From: JBOGZD01 sp050697155
GTDB lineage: Bacteria > Actinomycetota > Thermoleophilia > Solirubrobacterales > 70-9
DNA: 10,979 nt
Direction of reading: 5' to 3'
NCBI GenBank assembly: GCA_050697155.1
Contig: JBOGZD010000096.1
Location: 1-10,979, forward strand
Shown here: positions 1 to 6,190 of the stretch, piece by piece
How the letters are laid out: each line of letters begins with the position of its first letter
Numbering within the stretch: position 1 is the first letter of the stretch
The notes under the pieces: generated by a model
The model's database searches: none
Told to the model about the DNA's origin: nothing
The model's input: only the letters and a program-made list of their open reading frames with translations
Position numbers and translations under genes: made by a program

Positions 1-1
1 G

Positions 2-1153
2 CTAGTCCTCGACGTGATCCTCCGCGTCCGATCGCACCGTCTCGCAGAACCAATCGAGCACGCCCTTCAGAGACTCGAGGGCTGCCGGGTCCGCAGCCAA
101 CAAGGAAAGCGGGATGCCTGGTCTACGCGTAATCGCATCCTCTGGGATCGATACGCCCGGGATGTCGTTTAGCCGGCGGAGTAGTTCGCGGCGCATCTCG
201 ACGTCATCGAATGGCGGGCGCGTCATGTGCTGGAACGAGATTTCGATCTTCCCCCGAAAGGTCCCGATCCCGAACGGGTAGTACGGCTGCCCTGCGTGGT
301 CTAGCACCGGGCCGAAGGAGCCGTCGACTCTGCCCGTGCCCCACCAGAATCGCAACCGCTGAACCCGCGACCATTCGATGAGCTCGCGCGCCACCTGTGC
401 CTCGGCCGGGCCGCGGTTTACCTCAAGCTCTGCGAGGAACGAAGCTTCGTCCCACTGGCGCTTCTCGCGCTGCGCCTTCCGCGTTTCGGCCGCCGCAGTC
501 TGACCGATCGCGCGCGGCACCAACGTGCGCAGCCCTTCCGGTCCGACGTATTGCTTGACCTCGATCGCGATCACCTCGGCCGCCATCTGCTCGTTCAGGA
601 ACTCGACGACACGACGAAGCTCGCGCGGGATCTCATCCGCGACGAAGACCAGCCTGATTCGCCCGGCCTTCAAGTTGGCCGCCGCTTGCTCCCAGTAAGC
701 CTCGATATCGGCGCTCGGCCCGAGGACCGCACCAAGTTCGGCATCGGCGTCGCGACCTTCACCTTCCAACCGGCGCTCGAACGCGGCGCGCAGCGTCTCA
801 ACTGGCCAATAGACGACCGCGTTTGCCGCGTAGTCGATCAGCTGGCCGACTACCTCGCGCCGGATGCGAGTGTCGGAGCTTCGCTTCACCTCGACGAGCG
901 TCGGCACGGAGTCCTGGTCGAGGAAGAGGTGGTCGACTGACCACCGTCCCGGTCCTTCCTCCCTATCGGGCACGGCCGACTCGCGGTCGATCAAGAGCCA
1001 ACGGCGTGCGTCAGCGCCGGCGAGCTGATCGCCGGCGAGTAGATCGGGGAACTTGGCGAGCAGTTCCTGCAGCACGTCCTCGCTGTCGTAGGCAGCTTCC
1101 GTCATCGGCACGAGATCGTCCTCGCCGCGCAGGAGGAAGATGCCGCCGCTCAC
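2..1153 (-). CDS. PD-(D/E)XK nuclease-like protein of unknown role
   Basis: The 383-residue protein carries a signature that fits a PD-(D/E)XK fold in its N-terminal third. An acidic helix (residues 24-40) is followed by D74 in VDHLFLD, then E88-V-K90 on the next strand, then a helix with E100 and Q104 before a tyrosine (GQLIDY). That order resembles the core of NucS/DUF91-type nucleases, so metal-dependent DNA cleavage is possible, but this is inference from the motif. The C-terminal two thirds (about 160-383) hold no domain I recognise. The start is GTG at 1153; an ATG 16 codons downstream is the alternative, but the first residues look like genuine protein. No strong Shine-Dalgarno precedes the GTG. 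The DNA looks less GC-rich than the genes to the right, which may mean acquisition by transfer. It stands alone on its strand; the neighbour gives no clue to its job. Confidence 0.8.
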   Translation of the reverse strand: MSGGIFLLRGEDDLVPMTEAAYDSEDVLQELLAKFPDLLAGDQLAGADARRWLLIDRESAVPDREEGPGRWSVDHLFLDQDSVPTLVEVKRSSDTRIRREVVGQLIDYAANAVVYWPVETLRAAFERRLEGEGRDADAELGAVLGPSADIEAYWEQAAANLKAGRIRLVFVADEIPRELRRVVEFLNEQMAAEVIAIEVKQYVGPEGLRTLVPRAIGQTAAAETRKAQREKRQWDEASFLAELEVNRGPAEAQVARELIEWSRVQRLRFWWGTGRVDGSFGPVLDHAGQPYYPFGIGTFRGKIEISFQHMTRPPFDDVEMRRELLRRLNDIPGVSIPEDAITRRPGIPLSLLAADPAALESLKGVLDWFCETVRSDAEDHVED

Positions 1154-1255
1154 CCAGATGAGTCTATGACTGGCGAAGGCGTCCGGGGTCGGTCACGGTC
1201 GTCGGCGGGTTAGCCCGTTGCTCTGCTGCTTTCGCGTGAGGCTGTCGCACAAACC

Positions 1256-1272
1256 CCCGTTTTTCGGGTTTT
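1256..1272 (+). terminator. Weak hairpin with T-run, possible terminator
   Basis: CCCG (1256-1259) and CGGG (1265-1268) form a 4-bp stem round a five-T loop, followed by TTTT (1269-1272). An AAA at 1251-1253 could add pairs with TTT across a two-base bulge. The stem is short and no plus-strand gene ends just upstream, so a terminator role is doubtful. Confidence 0.2.
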
Positions 1273-1392
1273 GGCTTTGGCGGCGGCGGACCGTGCGAGG
1301 CTCTCCGCCCCTCGGGCAACACCTGGGGCGAACACCTTGCAGGCCCGCCGCACTGACGCAGCGGCGGCCGTCGGGTCGTGCATGACCGCAGT

Positions 1393-1418
1393 GGAATGGC
1401 GCCGAGGCGGGGTAGCGT
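1393..1418 (+). promoter_or_regulatory. Candidate promoter of the disulfide reductase
   Basis: TAGCGT (1413-1418) fits a loose -10 hexamer and GGAAT (1393-1397) lies 15 bases upstream. The -10 would place the transcript start shortly before the Shine-Dalgarno at 1433-1440. The match is weak and the -35 is not of the TTGACA type. Confidence 0.2.
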
Positions 1419-1443
1419 GTGCCCGGTCAATGAGAGGGAGCGG

Positions 1444-2805
1444 ATGAGCCACAGCTACGACGTCATCGTGATCGGAGCCGGTCCCGCCGGCGAGCACTGC
1501 GCCGGCCACCTCGCCGACGGCGGCCTCAAGGTGGCGATCGTCGAGCGCGAGCTGCTTGGAGGCGAGTGCGACTACTGGGCCTGCATCCCATCGAAGACGC
1601 TGCTGCGCCCGGGCGAGGCGCTCCAGGCCGCGCGCGAGGCGCCCGGTGCCCGCGAGGCCGTGGGCGGCGACATCGACGCCGGGTCGGCCTTCGAGTGGCG
1701 CACCTTCATGACCTCCAACTGGGACGACACGGCAAAGGAGGAGTGGCCGCGCTCGAAGGGCATGGACATCCTGCGCGGGGAGGGGACGATCACCGGCCCG
1801 GGTCGCGTGGCCGTGGACGGAGCCGAGCATTCTTGCGAGCACATCGTGGTCGCCACGGGCTCGGAACCGGTGATCCCCCCGATCGACGGCCTGCGTGAGC
1901 TCGAGGGCATCTGGACCAACCGCGAGGTCACGGCGATGACGGAGGCCCCCAAGCGCCTGCTGGTCCTCGGCGGGGGGCCCGTGGGCACCGAGATGGCCCA
2001 GGCGTGCATGCGGCTCGGCTCCTCGTCGGTGGCACTGGTGGAGGGCATGGACCACGTGCTTCCACGCGAGCCCAAGCCGCTCGGTGACGCGCTCGGCCAG
2101 GCGCTCGGCGCGGAGGGACTCGAGCTGCATCTCGGCCAGCACGCCTCGGCCGCTCGCAAGGACGGCGACGACTACGTGCTCGAGTTCCCCGACGGCAGCG
2201 AGCTGCGCGGCGACAGGCTGCTCGTGGCCACCGGCCGTACCCCCCGGATGGAGGGCCTCGGCCTCGAGAACGTGGACATCGAGGCGGGCAAGCGCGGGGT
2301 CGAGGTCGACGGGCGCATGAAGGCCGCCGACGGCGTGTGGGCGGTGGGCGACGTCACGGGCATCTGGCCGCTCACCTACGTCGGCAAGTACCAGGGCCGG
2401 GTTGCCGCGGCCAACATCCTCGGCCGCGAGCGGCAAGTCAACTACGACGCGGTGCCGCGCGTGGTCTTCACCGATCCTCAGGCCGCCTCGGTGGGCGCGG
2501 CGGAGGGCGAGGTGGAGGTGTCGGTGCCGATCACGTCAACCCCGCGGCTCTCCACCTACACGCGCGAGTACGACGAGAAGGTCGGCTTCCTCACGCTGGT
2601 GTCCGACGGCAAGCGCCTGACCGGCGCCTATGCCCTCGGCCCCGAGGCCGGCGAGTGGCTGCAGCAGGCCACGCTGGCGATCCGTGCCGAGGTTCCGCTC
2701 GAGGTCGTCGCGGACACGATCCAGCCCTTCCCGAGCTTCTCCGAGATGTTCCTGTTCGCGCTCACGGAACTGGGCACCAAGGTTCCGGCCGCCGCGGCGG
2801 CGTAG
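1444..2805 (+). CDS. FAD/NAD(P)-dependent pyridine nucleotide-disulfide oxidoreductase
   Basis: A 453-residue soluble flavoenzyme of the lipoamide dehydrogenase/mercuric reductase family. Domains in order: FAD-binding GAGPAG (11-16); the redox-active pair Cys42 and Cys47 (CxxxxC, followed by IPSK); a first ATG turn (137-139); NAD(P)-binding GGGPVG (176-181); a second ATG turn (262-264); FAD-contacting GD (302-303); and a C-terminal dimerisation domain. Length is normal for the family. In true lipoamide dehydrogenases the C-terminus has HxxxxE (HPTLSE-like). Here the same place reads FPSFSE (429-434), with Phe429 for the His, so lipoamide is unlikely to be the usual substrate. The start is ATG 1444, preceded by GAGAGGGAG and followed at once by the FAD motif; the in-frame ATG at 1378 would add 22 residues unlike the family. 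It is monocistronic. The substrate is unknown. Confidence 0.93.
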   Translation: MSHSYDVIVIGAGPAGEHCAGHLADGGLKVAIVERELLGGECDYWACIPSKTLLRPGEALQAAREAPGAREAVGGDIDAGSAFEWRTFMTSNWDDTAKEEWPRSKGMDILRGEGTITGPGRVAVDGAEHSCEHIVVATGSEPVIPPIDGLRELEGIWTNREVTAMTEAPKRLLVLGGGPVGTEMAQACMRLGSSSVALVEGMDHVLPREPKPLGDALGQALGAEGLELHLGQHASAARKDGDDYVLEFPDGSELRGDRLLVATGRTPRMEGLGLENVDIEAGKRGVEVDGRMKAADGVWAVGDVTGIWPLTYVGKYQGRVAAANILGRERQVNYDAVPRVVFTDPQAASVGAAEGEVEVSVPITSTPRLSTYTREYDEKVGFLTLVSDGKRLTGAYALGPEAGEWLQQATLAIRAEVPLEVVADTIQPFPSFSEMFLFALTELGTKVPAAAAA

Positions 2806-2832
2806 CGCCCGGCAACTTTCCGCCCCAAGGAG

Positions 2833-3039
2833 CTACTCGGAGCGTGTCGTGCCACGCTCGCGGAGCGCATTCACGATGAACTCGGCGTACCACTGCGCCC
2901 ACTCCTCGTCGCGCACTCCCCCGAGCTCCTCCTTCTCGTACTGACCATGCGCCTCCTCTGCCTCGTGGAGGAGACGGGTGAGCTCTTCTTTCGTCAGGTC
3001 TTCGAGCGCCACTGCGGCGAGTCTACGTTCTCCCGTCAT
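2833..3039 (-). CDS. Small charged helical protein, unknown function
   Basis: A 68-residue protein, almost all predicted helix and rich in Glu. A run beginning LTKEELTRLLHEAEEAHG is followed by a WAQWYAEFIV segment with two tryptophans. I recall similar short proteins and domain tails in actinobacteria but know no function. I chose ATG 3039; a GTG at 3069 would add ten residues unlike the rest and would overlap its own GGAGG. It lies 43 bp downstream of the ABM-like gene on the same strand and is probably co-transcribed. It converges on the disulfide reductase, whose stop is only 27 bp away, and no clear terminator is seen in that gap. No membrane segment or signal peptide. Confidence 0.7.
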   Translation of the reverse strand: MTGERRLAAVALEDLTKEELTRLLHEAEEAHGQYEKEELGGVRDEEWAQWYAEFIVNALRERGTTRSE

Positions 3040-3082
3040 CGTCCCGGCGCCCCAAAGGACCAAGCCCACCTCCCCGAGGCCT

Positions 3083-3361
3083 CTAGCGCTTGACGATGTT
3101 GTGAACCTCCAGGAACTCCGGCTCGCCCGGATCTATCCCGACGTCGGCCAGCACCGGCATGAGGTGCTCGCCAAACGCCTCGAGCTGTTCTTGCGAGTCC
3201 CAAATCTCGCTGACCCGGAGGTCGTCGTCCGGGCCAAAGAGGACATGGATCTCCAGCCCGTCCGGGGCGGGCCAGTGACCGCTCTCTTCCAAGCGTCGGT
3301 TGACTTCCTCGTACTTCTGGACGGTCAGGGAACGGGGGGTGAAGCGGGCAAGAACGCTCAT
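3083..3361 (-). CDS. ABM-like dimeric alpha/beta-barrel protein
   Basis: A 92-residue protein with the layout of the dimeric alpha+beta barrel superfamily (antibiotic biosynthesis monooxygenase-like, ABM). An N-terminal strand (SVLARFTP) leads to a helix with KYEEVNRRLEESG, then a strand (LEIHVLFG), a strand with RVSEIWDS, a helix QEQLEAFGEHLMPVLADVG, and a last strand (LEVHNIV). Members of this fold act as cofactor-free oxygenases, heme-degrading enzymes or simple ligand-binding proteins, and the sequence alone does not choose between these. The start is ATG 3361 with a strong Shine-Dalgarno (AGAGGAG, seven bases before the ATG). It follows DUF2630 by 82 bp on the same strand and precedes the small helical protein. 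A stress or redox role would suit a peroxidase neighbour, but that is inference. Confidence 0.8.
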   Translation of the reverse strand: MSVLARFTPRSLTVQKYEEVNRRLEESGHWPAPDGLEIHVLFGPDDDLRVSEIWDSQEQLEAFGEHLMPVLADVGIDPGEPEFLEVHNIVKR

Positions 3362-3443
3362 GGCGAGGCTCCTCTTCGATCGGGTGGTCCGACCCTATCC
3401 GACCGCACGTCCTGGTTCGGGGACCGCCTGATTCTCGCCCCGC
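3362..3443 (-). promoter_or_regulatory. Intergenic leader before the ABM-like gene
   Basis: The gap between DUF2630 and the ABM-like gene holds, on the minus strand, a TAGGGT hexamer (3392-3397) that could be a -10. It lies about 30 bases before the ATG, with a strong Shine-Dalgarno between. No convincing -35 is seen, so an own promoter is possible but unproven. Confidence 0.2.
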
Positions 3444-3698
3444 TCAGGCCTCGTAGTCCTCGACCGTCTTGGCGTCGCGCATGCTCGTGTCGTCGGGGTC
3501 GAGGCCGAATTCCTCGTGGGCGCGGCGCTGGCGGAGCAGGTCCCAGTAGCGGTCGAGCTCGACCTTGATCGCCCTCAGGCGCTTGTGCTGCTCGTCGGTG
3601 AGCCCCTCCTGACGCTCGCCGGCGCGTTGTAGCTCGTGCTCCTCGGCGACCAGTGCCTCGATGTGGTTCTCGATCCCCTGGTCGGTCTCGGCGGTCAT
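3444..3698 (-). CDS. DUF2630 family protein
   Basis: An 84-residue helical protein matching the actinobacterial DUF2630 family as I know it. The N-terminal helix has IEALVAEEHEL (13-23). Then come EGLTDEQHKRL (31-41), the hallmark VELDRYWDLLRQRRA (46-60), and a short tail EEFGLDPDD ending in VEDYEA. Length is typical. The function of the family is unknown; it looks soluble and may form a coiled coil. The start is ATG 3698, well supported by AGGAGGAG five bases upstream. Its ATG overlaps the TGA of the peroxidase remnant (ATGA, four bases), so the two were translated together. A longer open frame reaching 3935 is arginine-rich shadow of the peroxidase and was rejected. Confidence 0.93.
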   Translation of the reverse strand: MTAETDQGIENHIEALVAEEHELQRAGERQEGLTDEQHKRLRAIKVELDRYWDLLRQRRAHEEFGLDPDDTSMRDAKTVEDYEA

Positions 3699-4249
3699 CC
3701 TCGCTCCTCCTCCGTCGCTAACAGCAGGTCGGTCAGCCCGAAGCGCTCGTCGCGCGCCGGCAGCGTTGGCGTCCAGCCCGGGTCGTTGGCTCGGTAGGAG
3801 CCGGGATCTGCGTCGAGGATGCCGATCAGGACCTCGGCGACGATCCGGCCGCCGCTCGGGCCGAGCTGCTCGCCGCGGCCGTGGCTCGCCGACTCGGCGA
3901 GGAAGTAGAGCCACAGCGGCGTCTCCCCCGACCAACCGGCGGCGCGCAGGGCCAACGGGTCATCGGCCACCGGGGTCTCCCCCATCGCCCGCGCCACCGC
4001 CTCGCCGGATGGCAGGCCGTAGGCGTGTCCCCGCTCGAGGTCGCGGCCGGCGAGGGACTGGTAGGCGTCCCGCTCGACCTCACCGGTGATCGCCGCCGGA
4101 AGCTCGATCAGCGAGCGAACGAGGCGACCGTCGATCAGCTTCGCCCGCTGCGCCGGTCTCGCTCCCTGCACGTCGAAGAGCCTGCTCCACTCGATCGCCA
4201 GCTCCGCGGGAACCGGCCTGAAGCCGATCAGGTCCGGAAACAGCCTCAG
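3695..4249 (-). pseudogene. 5'-truncated heme peroxidase (animal-type), C-terminal remnant
   Basis: About 185 codons encode what I recognise as the C-terminal part of an animal-type (cyclooxygenase/myeloperoxidase-like) heme peroxidase as found in actinobacteria. Landmarks are LFPDLIGFRPVP at the broken end, RAKLIDGRLVRSLIELP, YGLPSGEAVARAMGE, PLWLYFLAE and GPSGGRIVAEVLIGILD, then DPGWTPTLP and the terminal LTDLLL. The frame stays open and protein-like up to about 4249 and then changes abruptly to a different gene. The N-terminal region that holds the distal and proximal heme ligands is missing. The only start nearby is a GTG at 4171, in the middle of the conserved part and without a Shine-Dalgarno. 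The stop overlaps the DUF2630 start. No activity is expected. It could also be half of a whole gene separated by an assembly error. Confidence 0.8.
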
Positions 4250-4881
4250 CGCACGCGCCCCTGACGCTGGTCGAGTACGGCGACTTCCAGTGCCCGTTCT
4301 GTGGTCGCGCCACCGGGACCGTCGATGCGCTGCGGGAGCGCTTCGGCGACGAGCTGCGCTACGTCTTTCGACATCTCCCGCTCCCCGACGTGCACCCGAA
4401 CGCGGAGTTGGCCGCGGAGGCGGCGGAGGCGGCCGCGTCGCAGGAGGCGTTCTGGGAGATGCACGACCGGCTGTTCTCGCACCCGGACCAGCTCGATGCC
4501 ACCGACCTGGTCGGCCATGCGGCCGAGCTCGGGCTCGATGTCGAGCGCTTCTCGCGCGAGCTCGGCACGGGCGTGCACGCGCCGCGGGTCCGCGCCGACG
4601 TGTCCAGTGCCGAGGCGAGCGGAGCCGAGGGGACGCCGACGTTCTTCGTCAACGGCCGCCGCCGGCTCGGCCGCTACGACGCCGAAGCGCTCGCGGAGGG
4701 GCTCGCCCCCGGACGTCCCCGGGCGCCGATCCCGCGCGCCGAAGACGAGCGGCCGAGGCGGGCGAGCAAGGGCTGCCGGCGATCGGCCGGCTCCGGGGCG
4801 CCGGCGCGCCTCCGCCGACCCCCCTCGTCCTCGATGGCCTCGAGGAGACACCCGACGACGATGGCGCGTTCCCGCGGCTGA
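4250..4881 (+). pseudogene. 5'-truncated DsbA/thioredoxin-fold domain (NhaA C-terminal type)
   Basis: The frame from about 4250 encodes a whole DsbA-like thioredoxin domain. LTLVEYGDFQ leads to the active site CPFC (4291-4302), then HLPLPDVHPN, an AAEAAEAA helix, FWEMHDRLF, and GTPTFFVNGRR with the cis-proline TP. It ends at about 4720 near GRYDAEALAEGL; the tail to the TGA at 4881 does not look like protein. The sequence most resembles the thioredoxin domain fused to the C-terminus of NhaA Na+/H+ antiporters in actinobacteria, though a free DsbA-family thiol oxidoreductase is possible. No NhaA membrane segments and no start codon lie upstream: the homology begins within a few bases of where the opposite-strand peroxidase ends. 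The first possible start is a GTG at 4390, inside the domain and after the CPFC. It is therefore a remnant. Confidence 0.75.
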
Positions 4882-5519
4882 CGCAGGCCCAGATCGCGAC
4901 GTTGATGCCTTTCGGCGAGCGACGGAGCCTGGAGGCGGGCGAGCCCCTGTTCGGCGTCGGCCAGCCCGGCTCGGACTTCGTCGTCGTCCTCTCAGGCGCG
5001 GTCGCCCTGGTCGACGGCTACGGGCACGACAACCGGGTGCGCACTGTCCACGGCGAGGGCAGGTTCCTCGGCGAGCTCGGCATCCTGAGCGGCCAGACGA
5101 TGCTCCTCACCGCGGTGGCCCAGCGCGCCGCCGACGTCCTGATCGTCTCCACCCAGCGACTGAGCGCGGCGCTCGGCGTCGACTCGTCGCTGCGCGATCT
5201 CGTCATGCGCACCTATCTGCTGCGCCGCTCCCTGCTCCTCGGCATGGCGGCCGAGCTGCGGATCGTCGGCTCCGGCGCGTCCCCCGACGCGCAGCGCCTG
5301 CGTGACTTCGCAACCCAGAACGACGTACTGCACTCCTGGACCGACCTCGACCACGACGAGCGCGCCGCCGCGATGCTCGAGGAGCTCGGCGTCGAAGTCA
5401 GCGAGACGCCCGTCGCGGTGACGCGAGACCGGCAGGTACTGCGCAATCCGAGCGAGGCCGACCTGGCCCGGGCGCTCGGACTCGAGGCAACCGACGACGA
5501 CGCTCGTTCGCGGGAGTAG
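4815..5519 (+). CDS. Cyclic-nucleotide-binding domain plus glutaredoxin-like domain, lacking thioredoxin reductase
   Basis: This frame encodes an N-terminal piece with LDGLEETPDDDGAFPRLT. A cNMP-type beta-barrel follows (about 4915-5200; FFVVLSGAV-like segment, GRFLGELGILSG). Next are the helix LLRRSLLLGM and a glutaredoxin-fold domain (about 5250-5490; RIVGSGASPDAQRLRDF, ETPVAVT, QVLRNPSEADLARALGL). The same layout stands before the FAD domain in actinobacterial fused thioredoxin-disulfide reductases. Here a TAG ends the protein just where that FAD domain should begin. The glutaredoxin-like part has no CxxC, and the phosphate-binding loop lacks the usual arginine (SGQTMLLTA), so cAMP binding and redox activity are both doubtful. 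No ATG, GTG or TTG lies near the N-terminus. The nearest in-frame start is ATG 4905, which keeps the barrel but has no clear Shine-Dalgarno. It may be a regulatory stand-alone module or a remnant. Confidence 0.65.
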   Translation, partial: PTPLVLDGLEETPDDDGAFPRLTQAQIATLMPFGERRSLEAGEPLFGVGQPGSDFVVVLSGAVALVDGYGHDNRVRTVHGEGRFLGELGILSGQTMLLTAVAQRAADVLIVSTQRLSAALGVDSSLRDLVMRTYLLRRSLLLGMAAELRIVGSGASPDAQRLRDFATQNDVLHSWTDLDHDERAAAMLEELGVEVSETPVAVTRDRQVLRNPSEADLARALGLEATDDDARSRE

Positions 5520-5764
5520 TCGCCTCTCGCGCAGAACGTGACGCAGCAGCCTCGCGATCAGATCCAGTTTCGGGTTCGCAGCCGGTCCACGGTTCGCCGG
5601 CGACGTGCTCATGCGACGCGGACGGCTGCAGCGGCTCCTGGTGCCGGTCGCGGAAGCCGAAGTTGTAGGCGGCCGCGGTCGCGGCCGGCGCCGGCGACCC
5701 GCGGACCAGGTGGCCGGCGCGAACCCGTCGCCGTCGGCGTCGGCGACGCCGCTCGCGAGCCGCA
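5520..5764. other. Non-coding stretch between two broken genes
   Basis: I find no gene here that I can name. A perfect 12-bp palindrome made of two GCCGGC units lies at 5684-5695, inside a GGTCGC/GCGACC inverted repeat (5677-5699). In DNA this GC-rich that is weak evidence of function. On the minus strand an ATG at about 5606 opens MSTSPANRGP... with ANPKLDLIARLLRHVL, which has a protein-like look. It has no Shine-Dalgarno and runs into the antisense of the preceding gene. The stretch probably holds eroded sequence from the missing 5' part of the cupin. Confidence 0.4.
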
Positions 5765-6052
5765 CCCTCCACGTGCCCGTGGTCGAGGGGGAGGTACGGA
5801 CGCTGCGACAGTGGGACTTCCTGCACTGTCCGGCGGGAACCGTGCACGTCTTCGTGGGCGCCGGGGAAGGACCGTGCGCGGTGCTGATGGTTTGGCTCGA
5901 GGCGCGAGGATGCCGCGCACTACCCGGTCAACGAGGTGGCGGCCAAGTACGACGCGTCCGTGAGTACCGCGACAGACGACCCCGCGGAGGCCTACGCCGA
6001 CTGGCGCCGGGAGCCGCATCGCGCGACGCGGAACCCGTGGCCGCTTGGCTAG
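5765..6052 (+). pseudogene. Cupin-domain protein, 5'-truncated and frameshifted
   Basis: The first part reads VVEGEVRTLRQWDFLHCPAG and TVHVFVGAGEGPCAVLMV, the second half of a cupin barrel with the motif-2 PxGxxH. At 5891-5893 the run TTT has one base too many. Deleting one T joins it to the next frame as VGSRREDAAHYPVNEV, then AAKYDASV, DDPAEAYADWRRE and the tail TRNPWPLG ending at TAG 6050-6052. I recall this layout (barrel, HYPV tail, AYADW and NPWP ending) from intact actinobacterial cupin proteins. The first half of the barrel with motif 1 is absent: upstream of about 5773 no frame resembles it. The gene is broken twice, so function is unlikely unless the T is a sequencing error and the 5' part was lost in assembly. 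Confidence 0.75.
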
Positions 6053-6060
6053 CGCCGCGC

Positions 6061-6083
6061 GGGACACCGGGCGTCCCTCGCCC
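6061..6083 (+). terminator. Competing GC hairpins after the cupin remnant
   Basis: GGGAC/GTCCC (6061-6065 with 6073-6077) and GGGCG/CGCCC (6069-6073 with 6079-6083) are two 5-bp stems that exclude each other. They lie just past the cupin stop. There is no T-run, so a terminator is only a weak possibility. Confidence 0.15.
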
Positions 6084-6190
6084 AGGCCGATCGTCGCGCA
6101 GCTACACTCGAAGGAGCGCCGGTTGGGTCTCAGCTCCTTGGTCCTCCCTCAGAACCCGGCTCCATCCAAGGGGGCAAGGAAGAGGTCTGC

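Larger units (their letters stand above)
1154..1443. other. Divergent intergenic region with a nested inverted repeat
   Basis: About 290 bp separate the nuclease-like gene (leftward) from the disulfide reductase (rightward). Open frames here look like shadows and resemble no protein. TCGCAC at 1245-1250 is repeated inverted as GTGCGA at 1293-1298. Between them lies a small hairpin, CCCG-TTTTT-CGGG (1256-1268), followed by TTTT. Promoters for both flanking genes should lie in this gap. Confidence 0.4.

Noticed and set aside
551..1161. Plus-strand open frames over the nuclease-like gene
   Set aside because: Antisense shadows; the minus-strand protein carries the conserved nuclease-like motif.
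1210..2436. Long open frame of 408 codons on the minus strand
   Set aside because: It is antisense to the disulfide reductase, which has every expected motif. The antisense protein is His/Arg/Ala-rich and matches no family, as expected from GC-rich codon mirroring.
4819..4824. Programmed -1 ribosomal frameshift at the six-C run
   Set aside because: The heptamer does not fit a good slippery site, and the thioredoxin frame already looks non-coding for about 100 bases before it. Kept only as a question in the findings.
5398..5847. Minus-strand frames between the cNMP module and the cupin, including a start at about 5606
   Set aside because: Part of the sequence looks protein-like, but there is no ribosome site, the frame runs over the antisense of the cNMP gene, and no family is recognised.
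6097..6125. TACACT-like -10 before the MpsC-like gene
   Set aside because: A plausible hexamer at 6103-6108, but no -35 at the right distance; in a window this long such a match is expected by chance.
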